Assembly (NCBI GenBank): GCA_001899085.1
Contig: MKVB01000004.1
Span: forward strand, 1 to 64,000
Direction of reading: 5' to 3'
Length of the DNA: 64,000 bases
Source: Devosia sp. 66-14
Lineage (GTDB): Bacteria > Pseudomonadota > Alphaproteobacteria > Rhizobiales > Devosiaceae
Shown: positions 41,794 through 49,859 of the stretch, piece after piece
Layout of the letters: each line of letters starts with the position of its first letter
How positions within the stretch are numbered: position 1 is the stretch's first letter
Position numbers and translations under genes: made by a program
The notes under the pieces: model-generated
The model's database searches: none
The model's input: the letters and a program-made list of their open reading frames with translations, nothing else
Told to the model about the DNA's origin: nothing

Positions 41794-42201
41794 ATGGCGA
41801 CGAGAGAGCACGGACAACCGCAGTTGCTGCTACCCTCCGGCGTCTTCGTCGGCGTCGACGCTGCAGGGCACTGGACCGTCAGCCACGGGTTGAACTCGTA
41901 TCACCTGGATGTCGTCGCGGATTTCTTCCGGGTGTGGTTGCTGCTCGAACGGACATTCGAGGACGTATCGCGCGACCTTTCGCGGATCTCTGGTTCAAGC
42001 GCGGCCGCCAGGTTTCCTTACGGGAAGCTCGTTGCTTCTGCCTTGACCGCACAATCGGCTTACTGGTCCGAGAAGGCCGCGGCTTGGCTCCCATTCCTGA
42101 CGGAGCCGGAGCGAGCGGAGTTGGTGCCACTTATGCAGGAGGCGTGCAGCGCGAGGTGGGCAAATCAACGGACACGGCAGATCATCAGGCGGTATCTATA
42201 A
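41794..42201 (+). CDS. Hypothetical protein (135 aa)
   Basis: A 135-residue soluble protein (LLLPSGVFVGVDAAGHWTVS; YHLDVVADFFRVWLLLERTF; FLTEPERAELVPLMQEACS). It is mainly helical after residue 35. No ribosome site is obvious upstream. I do not recognise it; the plausible amino-acid composition and lack of a better overlapping frame support it as coding. Confidence 0.5.
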   Translation: MATREHGQPQLLLPSGVFVGVDAAGHWTVSHGLNSYHLDVVADFFRVWLLLERTFEDVSRDLSRISGSSAAARFPYGKLVASALTAQSAYWSEKAAAWLPFLTEPERAELVPLMQEACSARWANQRTRQIIRRYL

Positions 42202-42269
42202 GCGCAGGTTACGCGTGACGCTCGTTGACGGCCCTTCCGACAATGGTGGCCGACACCACCGCGTGATCG

Positions 42270-42690
42270 CTATCGCACTTCTTTCCAAGGTAACCCTGCT
42301 CTGCGTGATAGCACCTCGGCGTCGCGGACCGCCGCTTGCTTGGTAGCGTACAGCGTTGCGACGATCTCTCGGTCCGGACTCTCAAGGGGCTCGCCGACTT
42401 GAGCGAACCCCATGGGGTTGCTTGCATCGGGCACCACCTCCCTCGAGATACAGGTAGGTCACCGGCAGCCGCTCAGCTATCGCATTGTCGGTTTCTTCCG
42501 CGCCCGCGTAGGAGAAGATATAGAGGCGTCCGCTTCGCAACGGGCCAAAGTCCGCGGTCGCGCGGACGACGAAGGCGCCACTGCTGCCAATGCAACCGTG
42601 GTGCACATACTCGGCGGGCCCAACCACGACGCCGCCGGTGTCGCTGATCAGAATTGCTAACGCGCCGGGCATCTGCCTCACTCCGTCCAT
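42270..42690 (-). pseudogene. Frameshifted hypothetical gene
   Basis: From an ATG at 42690 the minus strand codes for about 83 sensible residues (MDGVRQMPGALAILISDTGG ... ERLPVTYLYLE). The frame then turns into unlikely sequence, while the neighbouring frame continues sensibly (VVPDASNPMGFAQVGEPLES, then DREIVATLYATKQAAVRDAE, ending LPWKEVR) to a TAG at 42270. The span is 421 bases, one more than a multiple of three. Removing one base from the C/G run at 42440-42442 would restore a 139-residue protein. Either a true mutation or a sequencing error. Family unknown. Confidence 0.6.
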
Positions 42691-42807
42691 GGCAATCGTA
42701 GGTCGATTGTGACGAAAATGATCGCACTGAGGAACAGGAGCCTCGGTCGATTGTCGGCTCACGCCCGCATGGCATTTCGCTAATGTCATCGTCGTCCCGG
42801 CCGCCCT

Positions 42808-42906
42808 GTGCAACAAGAGATCGAGAGCCGAATGCGGATCAAACAGCAGATCGACGGATACCAGGCGAAACGGCGTGGCCCCGAGGTCATCGAAAGTGAA
42901 CTATGA
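42808..42906 (+). CDS. Tiny helical ORF overlapping the next orphan gene
   Basis: Reads from a GTG at 42808 (or ATG at 42832) to a TGA at 42904-42906: QQEIESRMRIKQQIDGYQAK and then RRGPEVIESEL. Highly charged and helical, it could be a small antitoxin-like peptide or the 3' remnant of a lost gene. It overlaps the likely GTG start (42896) of the following gene by 11 bases. Confidence 0.35.
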   Translation: MQQEIESRMRIKQQIDGYQAKRRGPEVIESEL

Positions 42907-43420
42907 AGTCTGGCGCCTGCCGTTCACCGGGCCCATTAACGAACTCCCTGCGAATGAACTCATCATCTACCGCGAGTGGTTCACTGGGGTGATGCCGGAC
43001 AGGATGAAACTGCTCAACGCAGCAGTTTCGAATACGCCCGGCTTCGGAGGATGGACCGGCGCGGCGACAGTTGAATCGCTGGAAGTCGTGTCCGACTGGC
43101 TGATGCGGGCCGTCGGAAGTTCGGCGCATGTTGAATCGATATCAACGAATGAGCTGGTCTCGATGAGTTGGGATGTTGGGCTGCACATGGCCAGCGTGCT
43201 GATAGCTCAGCAAGGCTGGCAATGGCAGCAATATTTGGTTTCCAGAAGAATTGTCGATTATGGCCATATGGTAGTTACTGCTCCCAACAGAACATTCCGC
43301 AACACCCTCCGACAGGCTAACGTGATCGTTGACCGCATACAGGAAGGTCGCTGGGAATCTGGCGATATGCTGGCGCTATACCAGCGCGCGGTCATGGAAG
43401 CCGCGGCGCCGCTAAACTGA
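42896..43420 (+). CDS. Hypothetical protein (about 174 aa)
   Basis: A soluble, mostly helical protein (NYEVWRLPFTGPINELPANE; VSMSWDVGLHMASVLIAQQG; LRQANVIVDRIQEGRWESGD). The GTG at 42896 is preferred because GAGG lies ten bases upstream; a GTG at 42875 is also in frame. No family recognised. GC is lower than in flanking core genes. Together with the neighbours at 41.3-42.7 kb it forms a run of unrelated small orphans typical of accessory DNA. Confidence 0.6.
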   Translation: MNYEVWRLPFTGPINELPANELIIYREWFTGVMPDRMKLLNAAVSNTPGFGGWTGAATVESLEVVSDWLMRAVGSSAHVESISTNELVSMSWDVGLHMASVLIAQQGWQWQQYLVSRRIVDYGHMVVTAPNRTFRNTLRQANVIVDRIQEGRWESGDMLALYQRAVMEAAAPLN

Positions 43421-43485
43421 CGGACATGCGACGCACCGATGGTTAGCCTTCAACCGTGAGTGGGCCCACCGGCGCACGACAAACC

Positions 43486-43962
43486 CTACTCGTGATCCGC
43501 CCACTTCCCCGCCCGTCCCGTCACCTTCGGTGTCGCCAGCATCGCCGTAAGGATTCGGCTCATCAGGGCCTGTTCCTGCTTCTTGCCGGTGGCGGCGTGG
43601 CGGAGGTCGACCAGCAGGGCCGAGGTGGCGTTGAGGCGGGCGCAGGCGAGGGTGGCGATGTGGAGAGCGAAATCGGGGTTTTGCTGCAGCACGTCGAGCG
43701 CTTCGTCGATCACCCGTACCCGCGCTTCCGTCTCCGCTGTGACCGTGGCGCTGTGCGGCGTGCCGAGCAGCACCGCCATCTCGCCGACGATCGCCCACGG
43801 TTCGTCGATGGTGGCGATCGCCACGCCATCGCGCGACACGGCGAGCCGGCCCGCTTCGAGCAGGTAGAGCCGCCCCGAATAGCTGCCTTCGGTGGTGAGC
43901 CGGTCACCCGGTTTCAGCGTTTCGAGCGGCAGGGACACGGCGAGGGCAGCGAGCGTGGACAT
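43486..43962 (-). CDS. Cyclic-nucleotide-binding-fold protein without DNA-binding domain (copy 3)
   Basis: A 158-residue single CAP-type domain (GRLYLLEAGRLAVSRDG; AIVGEMAVLLGTPHSATV; HIATLACARLNATSALLVDL). It is clearly paralogous to the pair at 33888-34768 and shares the PHSATV cassette lacking the phosphate-binding Arg. It stands alone with no HTH. CCGGAGCC lies upstream of the ATG. Confidence 0.82.
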   Translation of the reverse strand: MSTLAALAVSLPLETLKPGDRLTTEGSYSGRLYLLEAGRLAVSRDGVAIATIDEPWAIVGEMAVLLGTPHSATVTAETEARVRVIDEALDVLQQNPDFALHIATLACARLNATSALLVDLRHAATGKKQEQALMSRILTAMLATPKVTGRAGKWADHE

Positions 43963-44225
43963 CGGCAGGCTCCGGCGGTTTGGGGCGGCAAACTGGCAAA
44001 GCTTAGGTGAACCCGGGGTGAAAGTCGCGGGGGACGCTTGAGCGGCGCCGGACACCCCGACGCGTCCCGGCCGTCGGGCGCGGATCGGGTTTCGCAACGG
44101 CCGATCCATCAGCCCCGGAATCTGAAGATTTTCTGAAATTGCCGATCGAGGCGCTGCTGCGCCTCGCCTCCGGTGGTCGCCGGGCTAGGCTCGCGCCGGC
44201 TCCCCCGGACAAACGCTGATTCGAT

Positions 44226-45335
44226 ATGGTGACGACTGTGAGGATTGCGCGGCTCATTGCCCTTGTCGCCAACCGGATCGTGCTGACGGTCTATGTGTGG
44301 GTGGTGAAACTGTGGGAGTGGCCCGGCCTTCTCGCCGATGAGCGCCCCCGATTTGTCGTCGACGAGATCGTCGCGCCGGCCCGCGGCGACACCTACGCAA
44401 TCGTGGTGAAATACGCCAAGTTCGGATTGGACGATGGCGTCGCCGAGCTCGTTGCGGCGCTGGCGCGGCAGGGGGTGAACGTCATCCTCGTCTGCAACGG
44501 GCAACCGCGGCCCGAGCAGCTCGAGCGGCTGCGGGCCGATGCCCATCGCGTGCTGGTGCGCCGCAATATCGGCCGCGATTTCGGCGCCTACCGAGCCGCG
44601 ACACTGCTGCTCGAGCGCGAGGGGCTCGTTCCCGACCGGCTGCTCTACTTCAACGACAGCGTGATCTATCTCGATGGTCCCGAGCTCGACCGGCTGATCG
44701 CGGCGCTGCTGATGTCGACGGCCGGCATGCTGGGGGCGTTCGAGAACCACGAGACACGGCACCATCTGGGGGCCTTCACCTTCGCCCACTCGGCCGATGT
44801 GCTGGCGGACCCCGCGGTGCGCCGGTTCTGGCGGCGCTACCGCGCCTACAGCTTGCGGCCGCATGCGATCCTGCGGGGCGAGATCCGGCTGACGACGCTG
44901 ATCAAGAGCCGCGGGCACCGGCTCGACGTCGTCTACTCGGCGCAGCGGCTGGCGAGCGCGCTGCAGCAGCTGCCGGCAAGCGAGCTGGCGGGGCTCTGGC
45001 GCTACCTCCCCTCGCGCATCCGAGGCCGGGAAGCGGTCGGCGGGCCGGACTCGCCGGGCCTGCGCGACAGCCTCATCGACCAGCTGATGGCGAGCTTCAT
45101 GAACAGCAACCAGGCGCATTACGGCTTCGGGCTGTTCTACCGCGTATTGAAGGCGCCGATCGTCAAGAAGGATCTCTTGGGCCGCGGCGTCTATCTCGAG
45201 CACCAGTGCCTGCGCATCCTCGACGACCTGCCGCCTGCGACGGCCCAGGCCGTAGTGCGCCTGCTCGCCAACCGCGGCCGGCCGGTGCGGTTGCGCGGCC
45301 TCTACCGCTTCCGCTACCGCAACGGGCTGATCTAG
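44226..45335 (+). CDS. RgpF-like rhamnan synthesis/glycan glycosyltransferase
   Basis: A 369-residue protein. The rhamnan synthesis F family motif NIGRDFGAYRAATLLLERE is near residue 115, followed by LLYFNDSVIYLDGP and MLGAFENHETRHHLGAF, and a conserved LTTLIKSRG near 220. The N-terminus has a hydrophobic helix (LIALVANRIVLTVYVWVVKL), suggesting membrane association. Family members add or polymerise rhamnose-type sugars in surface polysaccharides. It is isolated from other polysaccharide genes. Confidence 0.82.
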   Translation: MVTTVRIARLIALVANRIVLTVYVWVVKLWEWPGLLADERPRFVVDEIVAPARGDTYAIVVKYAKFGLDDGVAELVAALARQGVNVILVCNGQPRPEQLERLRADAHRVLVRRNIGRDFGAYRAATLLLEREGLVPDRLLYFNDSVIYLDGPELDRLIAALLMSTAGMLGAFENHETRHHLGAFTFAHSADVLADPAVRRFWRRYRAYSLRPHAILRGEIRLTTLIKSRGHRLDVVYSAQRLASALQQLPASELAGLWRYLPSRIRGREAVGGPDSPGLRDSLIDQLMASFMNSNQAHYGFGLFYRVLKAPIVKKDLLGRGVYLEHQCLRILDDLPPATAQAVVRLLANRGRPVRLRGLYRFRYRNGLI

Positions 45336-45374
45336 CGTTGGGCATCGCGTATGGCTGCAGCGCGACCGACCAAC

Positions 45375-45600
45375 CGGTGCGGGAAGAGTACCCCCACCCC
45401 TGTCCCCTCCCCGCAAGGGGGAGGGAGACGCCCTCACTGACGCTTGTGGTCCAGTCTCCTCCCCCTGGCGGGCAGGGCAATCGCATATGGAGCACTGACA
45501 GTAGTTGGATTGCCTTCTCCCACAAGGGGAGAAGGCAAGAGGTGCGTGTTGCCGCCATATGCGCAAGCTGCCCCGCAAGGGGGAGGGAGGGGCGCGGCGT
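45375..45600. repeat. Chimeric palindromic repeat region
   Basis: The 397-base gap before the antiporter is mostly repeats. 45375-45428 is nearly identical to the left half of the element at 61457-61594 (GGTGCGG..AAGAG..ACCCCCACCCCTGTCCCCT). The matching right half is cut short at GTCTCCTCCCCCTGG and replaced by GGGCAATCGCATATGG (45475-45490), the arm of the 31883 element. Further AAGGGGAG and GCAAGGGGGAGGG palindromes follow to 45600. Confidence 0.75.
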
Positions 45601-45732
45601 CTCCTTGCACCCCAATTGCATCACATGCCCCCCTGCGCTACATAGCCCCATGCCGCATCGCGCGGTGACGCATCCTGGACGGCCTTGATGCGCGGGTTTA
45701 TCGATCGGGGACGGCCCCGGAGGTATCGACCC

Positions 45733-46893
45733 ATGTCTCCGTCCACGAATGCCAAAGCTCCCCTCAGCCGTCATCTGCCGCCGCGAACGCTGATCACCCT
45801 CGCCATCGCCTGGGGCGTGGTGGTGGTGTTCATGCTCGGCGGCCCCACCTGGCTGCATGCGCCGATCGACGCGGTGGTCGCCGTCATCTGCTTCGTCGTG
45901 ATCTTTGCCACCATCCTCGTTGCCGCCTTCGGCGTGGTGCACGAAGCCGATTACCTGGCGCATCGGCTGGGCGAGCCCTATGGCACGCTGATCCTGACGC
46001 TCTCGATCGTCTCGATCGAGGTGATCCTGATCGCCGCGGTGCTGCTCGGGCCCGGCGAGAACCCCACCATCGGCCGCGACTCGATCTTTGCGGTGATGAT
46101 GATCATCCTCAACCTGGTGATGGGCATCTGCCTGCTGCTCGGCGGCCGGCGCTTCGGCGAGCAGGAATACAATTCGCAGGGCGCGCTCGCCTATATCTCG
46201 ATGACCCTGCTGCTCGGTGGCATCGGACTGATCCTCCCCAACACGCTCAGCAGCGGCGATGGCACGTTCCTGCCGGCGCAGGCGGTGGCCTTCGCGCTTC
46301 TCACCATCGTGCTCTACGCGGCGTTCCTCCTGATGCAGACGCGCGCCTATCGGCGCTACTTCATCCAGCCCGATCTCGGTTCGCTGACCATTCCGCTCGA
46401 CAATGGCGGCACGCCGACCGAACGCGCGCCGGTCGATCGGCGTGGCGTTGTCATTCACTCGGTGCTGCTGGTGGCGCTGATGCTGCCCATCGTGCTGCTC
46501 GCGCACGACCTGGCGCTGGTCATCGATTTCGGCATCGCGGCGGTCGGGGCGCCGCTGGCGCTGGGTGGCGTGCTGATCGCCATCATCTTCTTCACCCCGG
46601 AATCGATCACCGCCATCAAGGCGGCGCTCGATAACCAGCTGCAGCGCTCGATCAACCTCTGCCTCGGGGCGTTCGTTTCGACCGTGGGGCTCACCGTGCC
46701 GGCGGTGCTGATCGTCGGGCTGCTGACCGGCAAGCGAGTGGTGATGGGGGTGACGCCGAGCGAAACGGTGCTGCTGCTGCTGACCGTCGGGCTCACCACG
46801 CTGACCTTCCTCGGCCAGCGCGCCTCGGCCCTCCAGGGCACCCTCCACCTGACGCTGTTCGCCGTGTTCGGCGTGCTGCTCTTCGTCACCTGA
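45733..46893 (+). CDS. Calcium/proton (ChaA-type) cation antiporter
   Basis: A 386-residue inner-membrane protein with about 11 helices. Two acidic alpha-repeat motifs are seen: GTLILTLSIVSIEVILIAAV near residue 85 and FFTPESITAIKAALDNQLQR near 292. Between them are the conserved NLVMGICLLLGG and the GVTPSETVLLLLTVG region. This fits the CaCA superfamily ChaA branch that extrudes Ca2+ (or Na+/K+) in exchange for protons. The ATG at 45733 follows GGAGG by 10 bases. It is followed by the small gene and atpB, with an 80-base gap. Confidence 0.88.
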   Translation: MSPSTNAKAPLSRHLPPRTLITLAIAWGVVVVFMLGGPTWLHAPIDAVVAVICFVVIFATILVAAFGVVHEADYLAHRLGEPYGTLILTLSIVSIEVILIAAVLLGPGENPTIGRDSIFAVMMIILNLVMGICLLLGGRRFGEQEYNSQGALAYISMTLLLGGIGLILPNTLSSGDGTFLPAQAVAFALLTIVLYAAFLLMQTRAYRRYFIQPDLGSLTIPLDNGGTPTERAPVDRRGVVIHSVLLVALMLPIVLLAHDLALVIDFGIAAVGAPLALGGVLIAIIFFTPESITAIKAALDNQLQRSINLCLGAFVSTVGLTVPAVLIVGLLTGKRVVMGVTPSETVLLLLTVGLTTLTFLGQRASALQGTLHLTLFAVFGVLLFVT

Positions 46894-46949
46894 TTCAACC
46901 CGCCCGCCGGCAGGACGACCTGCCGGAGCATCGGGCCACCGGGGACGAC

Positions 46950-46967
46950 CCCTCCTGACCAGGAGGG
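46950..46967 (+). promoter_or_regulatory. Hairpin sequestering the ribosome site of the 59-aa gene
   Basis: CCCTCCT (46950-46956), a four-base loop GACC, and AGGAGGG (46961-46967) form a 7-bp perfect stem. The right arm is the Shine-Dalgarno sequence, six bases before the ATG at 46973. Translation would need the stem to open, which could make it a structural switch or thermosensor. Confidence 0.6.
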
Positions 46968-46972
46968 CGCTC

Positions 46973-47152
46973 ATGCCCACCACGCTTCCCAACCTCTGCG
47001 CGCTGCTCGGCTGCCTCGCCGGCTATGTGCTCGCCTGTCTCGTCGCCGCCCTTGGGCCGCTCGATGCACAGGCAGCAGCGCTCCTCACCGCCGTCCTGCC
47101 CTCCGCCAGCGGCCTCGCCGCCTGGCTGGTGGGCCGGCATTTCGACACCTGA
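46973..47152 (+). CDS. 59-residue membrane protein upstream of atpB
   Basis: Two hydrophobic stretches: [20 protein letters not shown] near residues 9-28 and [19 protein letters not shown] near 36-54, ending in GRHFDT. AGGAGG lies six bases upstream. It is 23 bases ahead of an isolated ATP synthase subunit a gene and presumably co-transcribed. In position it recalls AtpI, the small membrane protein often preceding atpB, but it is shorter and no AtpI motif is seen. Confidence 0.75.
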   Translation: MPTTLPNLCALLGCLAGYVLACLVAALGPLDAQAAALLTAVLPSASGLAAWLVGRHFDT

Positions 47153-47175
47153 TCTCACAACCAGCAAGGACCACC

Positions 47176-47925
47176 ATGGCCGATCCCGTCCACCAGTTCG
47201 TCGTCGAACCGATCTTCCCGCTGCCGCCGCTCGGCGCAGTGGATCTGAGCCTCACCAACGCCGCCGCCTATATGCTGCTGACGGGGGCGATGGGCGCCGG
47301 CTTCATGATCTTTGCGGGTCGCCGGCGACAGCTGGTGCCGGGGCGGATGCAGCTCGTCGCCGAGCTGCTCTATCAGGCGATCGAGAACCTGGTGGTGGGC
47401 GCCATCGGCCGCGAGGGCATGCGGTTCTTCCCGCTGGTGTTCTCGCTGTTCAGTTTCATCCTCGTCGCCAACATGATCGGCATGTTCCCGTTCGCCTTCA
47501 CGGTCACCGCGCAGATCGTCGTCACTGGCGCACTGGGCCTCCTGGTCTTCGCCGTGGTCACCGTCTACGGCCTCTGGCGCAATGGCGTCCGGTTCCTCAA
47601 GATCTTCATGCCGAGCGGCGTGCCGGTCTATCTCGCGCCGCTGATCGTGCCGATCGAAATCATCTCTTACCTCTCCCGCCCGGTGAGCCACTCGGTCCGC
47701 CTGTTCGCGGTGATGCTGGCCGGACACATCACGCTGAAAGTCTTCGCCGGCTTCATCGTCGACCTCTCGAGCCTCGGCCCGCTCGGCATGGCAGCCACCA
47801 TCGCGCCGCTGGCAATGACCGTCGGGCTGACGGCGCTGGAGCTGCTGATGGCGGTGATCCAGGCCTATGTGTTCACCATGCTGACCTGCATGTACCTCAG
47901 CGACGCGATGCATCCGGGGCACTGA
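47176..47925 (+). CDS. atpB: F0F1 ATP synthase subunit a, isolated gene
   Basis: A 249-residue membrane subunit with five or six helices. The N-terminal [14 protein letters not shown] is family-typical. The proton-path segment [19 protein letters not shown] near residues 170-190 carries the essential Arg, and [20 protein letters not shown] near the C-terminus carries the conserved Glu/Gln positions. So it looks functional. The usual downstream partners (atpE, atpF) are missing: the next gene is an opposite-strand dehydrogenase. It is either the sole atpB relocated from its operon or a second copy. Confidence 0.93.
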   Translation: MADPVHQFVVEPIFPLPPLGAVDLSLTNAAAYMLLTGAMGAGFMIFAGRRRQLVPGRMQLVAELLYQAIENLVVGAIGREGMRFFPLVFSLFSFILVANMIGMFPFAFTVTAQIVVTGALGLLVFAVVTVYGLWRNGVRFLKIFMPSGVPVYLAPLIVPIEIISYLSRPVSHSVRLFAVMLAGHITLKVFAGFIVDLSSLGPLGMAATIAPLAMTVGLTALELLMAVIQAYVFTMLTCMYLSDAMHPGH

Positions 47926-47988
47926 CGGGGCAGCGGAGGCCGGCGCCGGCGCGGCCGAAACTTCCGCCATTGGCCTCCATAGGCAGCC

Positions 47989-48957
47989 CTATTGCGCGGC
48001 GAGGTGCTGGATTGCCAGCACCACGGCACCGCGCTTGCGGCCGCTGTCGACATAGCCATAGGCCTCCCGGATTTCTTCGAACCGATAGACGCGGTCGATC
48101 ACCGGCTTGATCGTCCCGGCTGCCAGCAGGTCGGCCAGCAGTTGCAGGTCCTCGGGCCGCTCCGCCGATGTGCCGCCGATAATGCGCCGGCCGCCTTTGG
48201 GCCGACGGAACATGTCTTCGGGCGCGGCCAGCACCGCCAGCAGCGCCCCGGTCGGCGCGAGGACCGGTTCGCATCGGGCGAAGGGGGCGTTCCCGACCGT
48301 ATCCATCACCAGGTCGTAGACCGCGTGCTCGCTCGCGAAATCCGTCGTTGCATAGTCGATCACCCGGTCAGCCCCGAGCGCGCGCACCAGCCCGGCATTG
48401 CCCGCGCTGCAGACCCCGGTGACCTCGGCGCCGAAGTACCTGGCCAGTTGCACGGCGTAGGCGCCGACGCAGCCCGAGGCCCCGTTGACCAGCACCTTCT
48501 GCCCCGGCCGGATCCCGGCGCGGTTGAAAAAGTCCAGCGCCGTGACGCCGCCGAATGGCACGCCTGCCGCCTCCTCGAAGGCGAGGTCCGCCGGCATCAG
48601 CGCGACGCACTCGTCCTCGCGCACCAGCTTGTACTCGGCGTGGCAGCCAAAGACGTCGATGCCGAACACCCGGTCGCCCGGCTTGGACCTGGTCACTGCC
48701 CTGCCGACCGCCTCGACCGTCCCGGCGAACTCGACGCCCAGCACCTGCTTGCGCGGCCCGAAGATGCCGAGCACCAGCCGCCCGGGGATCGCGAACGGCT
48801 TTGGCAGATTGAAGGCCCGCATCCGCGCATCGCCCGAGGTGACCGAACTTGCCACCATCCGGACGAGCAGGTCGCGCTCGCCCGGCACGGGCTTGGGCAC
48901 CTCCACGATCGAAACGACGTCGGGGGGGCCGTATTTCTTGTAGACAGCAGCTCTCAT
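47989..48957 (-). CDS. NAD(P)-dependent alcohol dehydrogenase/quinone oxidoreductase
   Basis: A 322-residue MDR-family enzyme. The GroES-like N-terminal domain (MRAAVYKKYGPPDVVSIVEV; VLGVEFAGTVEAVG near residue 73; GDRVFGI) is followed by a Rossmann domain with NGASGCVGAYAVQLARYFGA near 155. It lacks the structural zinc Cys cluster, so it is likely a zinc-independent quinone or enone reductase. GAAGGAGG precedes the ATG. It is convergent with atpB. Confidence 0.88.
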   Translation of the reverse strand: MRAAVYKKYGPPDVVSIVEVPKPVPGERDLLVRMVASSVTSGDARMRAFNLPKPFAIPGRLVLGIFGPRKQVLGVEFAGTVEAVGRAVTRSKPGDRVFGIDVFGCHAEYKLVREDECVALMPADLAFEEAAGVPFGGVTALDFFNRAGIRPGQKVLVNGASGCVGAYAVQLARYFGAEVTGVCSAGNAGLVRALGADRVIDYATTDFASEHAVYDLVMDTVGNAPFARCEPVLAPTGALLAVLAAPEDMFRRPKGGRRIIGGTSAERPEDLQLLADLLAAGTIKPVIDRVYRFEEIREAYGYVDSGRKRGAVVLAIQHLAAQ

Positions 48958-49016
48958 GGCATCCTCCTTCAAGGGGCGCGGGGGGGCAGTCTCGAGGGTT
49001 GGTTCAGGCTCGGCCG

Positions 49017-49244
49017 TCAGCCCTTGGGCGGCTGGGCCTTCCACTGGAAGACCTCGCCGATCGGCACGCCGAACACTTCGGCGATGCGGAACGCCGCCTC
49101 CAGCGACGGCGAGTATTTGTTCTGCTCGATGGCGGCGATGGTCTGCCGGGTCATGCCGATGCGATCGGCCAGTTCCTGCTGCGTCATCTCGTCATGGTCG
49201 AAACGCAGCCGGCGGATAGTGTTGGAAATCGGCGGCGCGGCCAT
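49017..49244 (-). CDS. Small XRE-type helix-turn-helix regulator
   Basis: A 75-residue DNA-binding protein that is nearly all HTH domain: MTQQELADRIGMTRQTIAAI then EQNKYSPSLEAAFRIAEVFG and VPIGEVFQW, the minimal YozG/Xre3-like pattern. Its start overlaps the stop of the membrane protein gene by one base, so the two are translationally coupled. Such HTH/membrane pairs are common and probably autoregulatory. Confidence 0.88.
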   Translation of the reverse strand: MAAPPISNTIRRLRFDHDEMTQQELADRIGMTRQTIAAIEQNKYSPSLEAAFRIAEVFGVPIGEVFQWKAQPPKG

Positions 49245-49708
49245 CAGCCCAGCACCCGGAAGCGGATGATGACGATGATCTCGGCCAGCACATTGGTGGC
49301 GACGGCGGCCAGCAACAGCGCGTTGGCCATGACGATGGCAAAGCTCCCGACCGGGTCGGCCGGAAAACCCGCCGCAAACTCCCGGCCCCAGAGCAGCGCC
49401 GCCGCCGAGATCCCGAGCACTGCCCACTCGAACAGCGGCTTGGCGATCCGGGCCGCGCTGCCCTCCAGCTGCTTTTCCAGCTCGTCCGGGCCGGCGCCAA
49501 AATCCTTGAGCCGCCGCCGCGAGGCGAAGAGGTTCAGCCCAAGCAGCAGCACCACCGTGATGCCCATGCAGATGAGGAACAGCGTCCACAGCGCCTGCCC
49601 ATCGAGCGCCCGCGCCCCAACGCCGCGCCAGACCTCGGAAAAATAGTAGCCCCACACCACCAGCGTGGTGACGACGGCGATCCAGGCAGTCTTCTCGCGG
49701 AAGGCCAT
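49244..49708 (-). CDS. Four-span membrane protein paired with XRE regulator
   Basis: A 154-residue protein. Hydrophobic spans are TAWIAVVTTLVVWGYYFSEV, LWTLFLICMGITVVLLLGLN, a third near AVLGISAAALLWG, and AIVMANALLLAAVATNVLAE. It ends IIVIIRFRVLG. It matches the general form of membrane proteins encoded with minimal XRE regulators (DUF2178-like). An AT-rich stretch at 49735-49790 is a likely promoter. Confidence 0.78.
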   Translation of the reverse strand: MAFREKTAWIAVVTTLVVWGYYFSEVWRGVGARALDGQALWTLFLICMGITVVLLLGLNLFASRRRLKDFGAGPDELEKQLEGSAARIAKPLFEWAVLGISAAALLWGREFAAGFPADPVGSFAIVMANALLLAAVATNVLAEIIVIIRFRVLG

Positions 49709-49859
49709 GTGACGCGCTCCATGCACAGTTTGCTGGGTGTCATATCGAGTATTCTGTACGTTATGTCTAGTATCTTTAACATAGTGACGAAGATTTTTGG
49801 CGCCTCCCGCTACCTGACGGAGGGGAGCGACGTGTTCCTCGTCCGGCATGCATCGTGCA

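Noticed and set aside
44109..45578. Long minus-strand frame opposite the RgpF-like gene
   Set aside because: Shadow frame: the plus strand carries the conserved NIGRDFGAY motif, and the minus product is low-complexity Arg/Gln/His-rich sequence.
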